Part shown: positions 5,550 through 6,186 of the stretch, in pieces
Numbering within the stretch: position 1 is the first letter of the stretch
Layout of the letters: each line of letters opens with the position of its first letter
Assembly (NCBI GenBank): GCA_031281985.1
Contig: JAITEO010000053.1
Span: 1 to 6,186, forward strand
Length of the DNA stretch: 6,186 nucleotides
Direction of reading: 5' to 3'
Source of the DNA: Zoogloeaceae bacterium
GTDB taxonomy: Bacteria > Pseudomonadota > Gammaproteobacteria > Burkholderiales > Rhodocyclaceae
Made by a program: the position numbers and the translations under genes
Notes under the pieces: generated by a model
Database searches by the model: none
What the model was told of the DNA's origin: nothing
What the model saw: only the letters and a program-made list of their open reading frames with translations

Positions 5550-5803
5550 AGTCTGATCCCAATCTCGTCATTGCGCGCTTTTCTGAAAATGAAATGATTA
5601 TATCGAAAGGCGCTTGCAATCACTTCCGTAATTTGGTCACCAATGATGCCAGTATCCTAAATTCCGCGCTGGGATTCAGCTTCGGCCCGGAAAATGACGG
5701 TGTGTTGATCGAGCCTCATCGCCTCAGATGGGCGGCAAGGCGGATGACGGAGACGATCGAGTATCTGAATTCGTGGCTGGATGCCCAAGAGGAGGGAAGA
5801 TGA
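5546..5803 (+). CDS. Hypothetical small phage protein
   Basis: I do not recognise this 85-residue product. It begins MKSDPNLVIARFSENEMIIS and ends in a charged amphipathic helix, LRWAARRMTETIEYLNSWLD. There is no signal peptide or membrane segment, and one cysteine at residue 23. Charge and length suggest a soluble cytoplasmic protein. The start follows a strong GGAGGAGG and overlaps the portal stop as ATGA; the stop overlaps the next start in the same way. The first ~130 bases are visibly richer in A+T than the flanking head genes (for example AAAATGAAATGATTATATCG), and third codon positions are less GC-biased, which suggests later acquisition. Its place between portal and the expected gp30/F-type head gene makes it an accessory (moron-like) candidate. 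It is not a shadow, because the long opposite-strand frame here lacks a start signal and is explained by the portal gene. Confidence 0.75.
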   Translation: MKSDPNLVIARFSENEMIISKGACNHFRNLVTNDASILNSALGFSFGPENDGVLIEPHRLRWAARRMTETIEYLNSWLDAQEEGR

Positions 5804-5961
5804 AACTGACACTTTTTCATTGTGTGTTCCTGATCTTCCTGACGCTCAAATTGACGGGGGTCATCGACTGGTCATGGTGGTGGGTGTTTTCGCCCCTGTT
5901 GGGGGCTGCCGCGATGGTCTTCTGCTGGAGTGTGCTTGACGATTTGACGAGGCGGAAATGA
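5800..5961 (+). CDS. Small two-helix membrane protein, TM_Fragile-X-F-like
   Basis: The 53-residue product is MKLTLFHCVFLIFLTLKLTG, then VIDWSWWWVFSPLLGAAAMV, then FCWSVLDDLTRRK. It has two hydrophobic helices (about 4-20 and 26-46) separated by a short aromatic turn, and ends with a positively charged tail. Both termini on the cytoplasmic side is the likely topology. The FHxVFLIFLTLKLTGVIDWSWWWV pattern strongly resembles small phage-encoded proteins often annotated as 'transmembrane Fragile-X-F protein'; this is recalled, not searched. Their function in phages is unknown to me. Start ATG 5800 overlaps the previous stop (ATGA), with AGAGGAGG at 5788-5795 as Shine-Dalgarno. The stop overlaps the next start. 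An accessory holin-like or superinfection role is possible but nothing here shows it. Confidence 0.8.
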   Translation: MKLTLFHCVFLIFLTLKLTGVIDWSWWWVFSPLLGAAAMVFCWSVLDDLTRRK

Positions 5962-6186
5962 AAACCCGTGTCGTGTACATCCTGGACGGTCGGGAAGGCA
6001 TCCGCTTTTCCGACCGGGGAATCGCGGAGCGTGAGCAGGAACGCATCTTCCGACGCGACGGCGAATGGCACGAGATACTTGCCATGGAAGTTGAGGATAC
6101 TCGTGACCTGCCCGCCTTCTATGACCGATGGAATGAAGACGGTTCGCGACATGAAGGATGGTACGGGTATGCGGACGGAAGGCGGT
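5958..6186 (+). CDS. Hypothetical protein, truncated by the window edge
   Basis: ATG 5958 overlaps the TGA of the membrane-protein gene (ATGA), with GAGG at 5949-5952 in Shine-Dalgarno position. The frame stays open for 76 codons to the end of the window. The visible part reads MKTRVVYILDGREGIRFSDR, GIAEREQERIFRRDGEWHEI, LAMEVEDTRDLPAFYDRWNE, DGSRHEGWYGYADGRR. It is charged and rich in aromatics, with no signal peptide or membrane segment. I do not recognise the family. The overlap, ribosome binding site and uninterrupted frame support a real gene in the same operon as the previous two. Confidence 0.65.
   Translation, partial: MKTRVVYILDGREGIRFSDRGIAEREQERIFRRDGEWHEILAMEVEDTRDLPAFYDRWNEDGSRHEGWYGYADGRR

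Overview
This window looks like part of the late head-gene block of a Mu-like (transposable, Caudoviricetes) prophage in a GC-rich proteobacterium. A beta- or gammaproteobacterium is most likely, judging from high GC, strong GC bias at third codon positions and the Mu-type gene order. No host gene is visible, so the host call is an inference. All phage genes are on the + strand and tightly packed: Rz/Rz1-type spanins, a gp25-like DUF2730 protein, a gp26-like protein, a gp27-like DUF3486 small terminase, a gp28-like large terminase and a gp29-like DUF935 portal. Three small accessory genes follow, the last running off the right edge.

Left end (1 to about 210): on the minus strand lies a decayed N-terminal piece of a transposase that I read as ISAzo13 family. 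It has one clear frameshift in a G4 run and probably a second at an A8 run. It abuts, and probably supplies, the present start codon of the Rz-like gene, whose signal-anchor is short and which has no visible ribosome binding site. The lysis cassette therefore appears to have been hit by an insertion sequence that later decayed.

Lysis region (199-747): an Rz-like inner-membrane spanin (frame 1) contains an Rz1-like lipoprotein gene nested in the +1 frame (434-703). A 7-bp tandem repeat, flanked by two 18-bp near-identical copies set 51 bp apart, sits in the doubly coding region. All three differences between the copies are synonymous in the Rz frame. The same repeat motif recurs at the 3' end of Rz, inverted just after it, and inside the portal gene. 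All three forward, in-gene copies are read as the same peptide, QESG.

Packaging and head (784-5549): the gp25-like and gp26-like genes are separated by a perfect 20-bp palindrome that starts at the stop codon. Small terminase, large terminase and portal then follow at 1-2 bp spacing. The large terminase has a recognisable ATPase centre and an RNase H-like nuclease centre. The portal is longer than Mu gp29 because of low-complexity linkers and a C-terminal extension.

Right end (5546-6186): three small genes joined by ATGA stop/start overlaps occupy the position where Mu has the gp30/F head protein. The first has visibly lower GC than its neighbours. The second is a 53-residue two-helix membrane protein. 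The third is truncated by the window edge. I see no CRISPR array, RNA gene, or convincing promoter or terminator. I did not find a wholly new system. The most unusual material is the repeat-riddled, IS-damaged spanin locus and the accessory trio.
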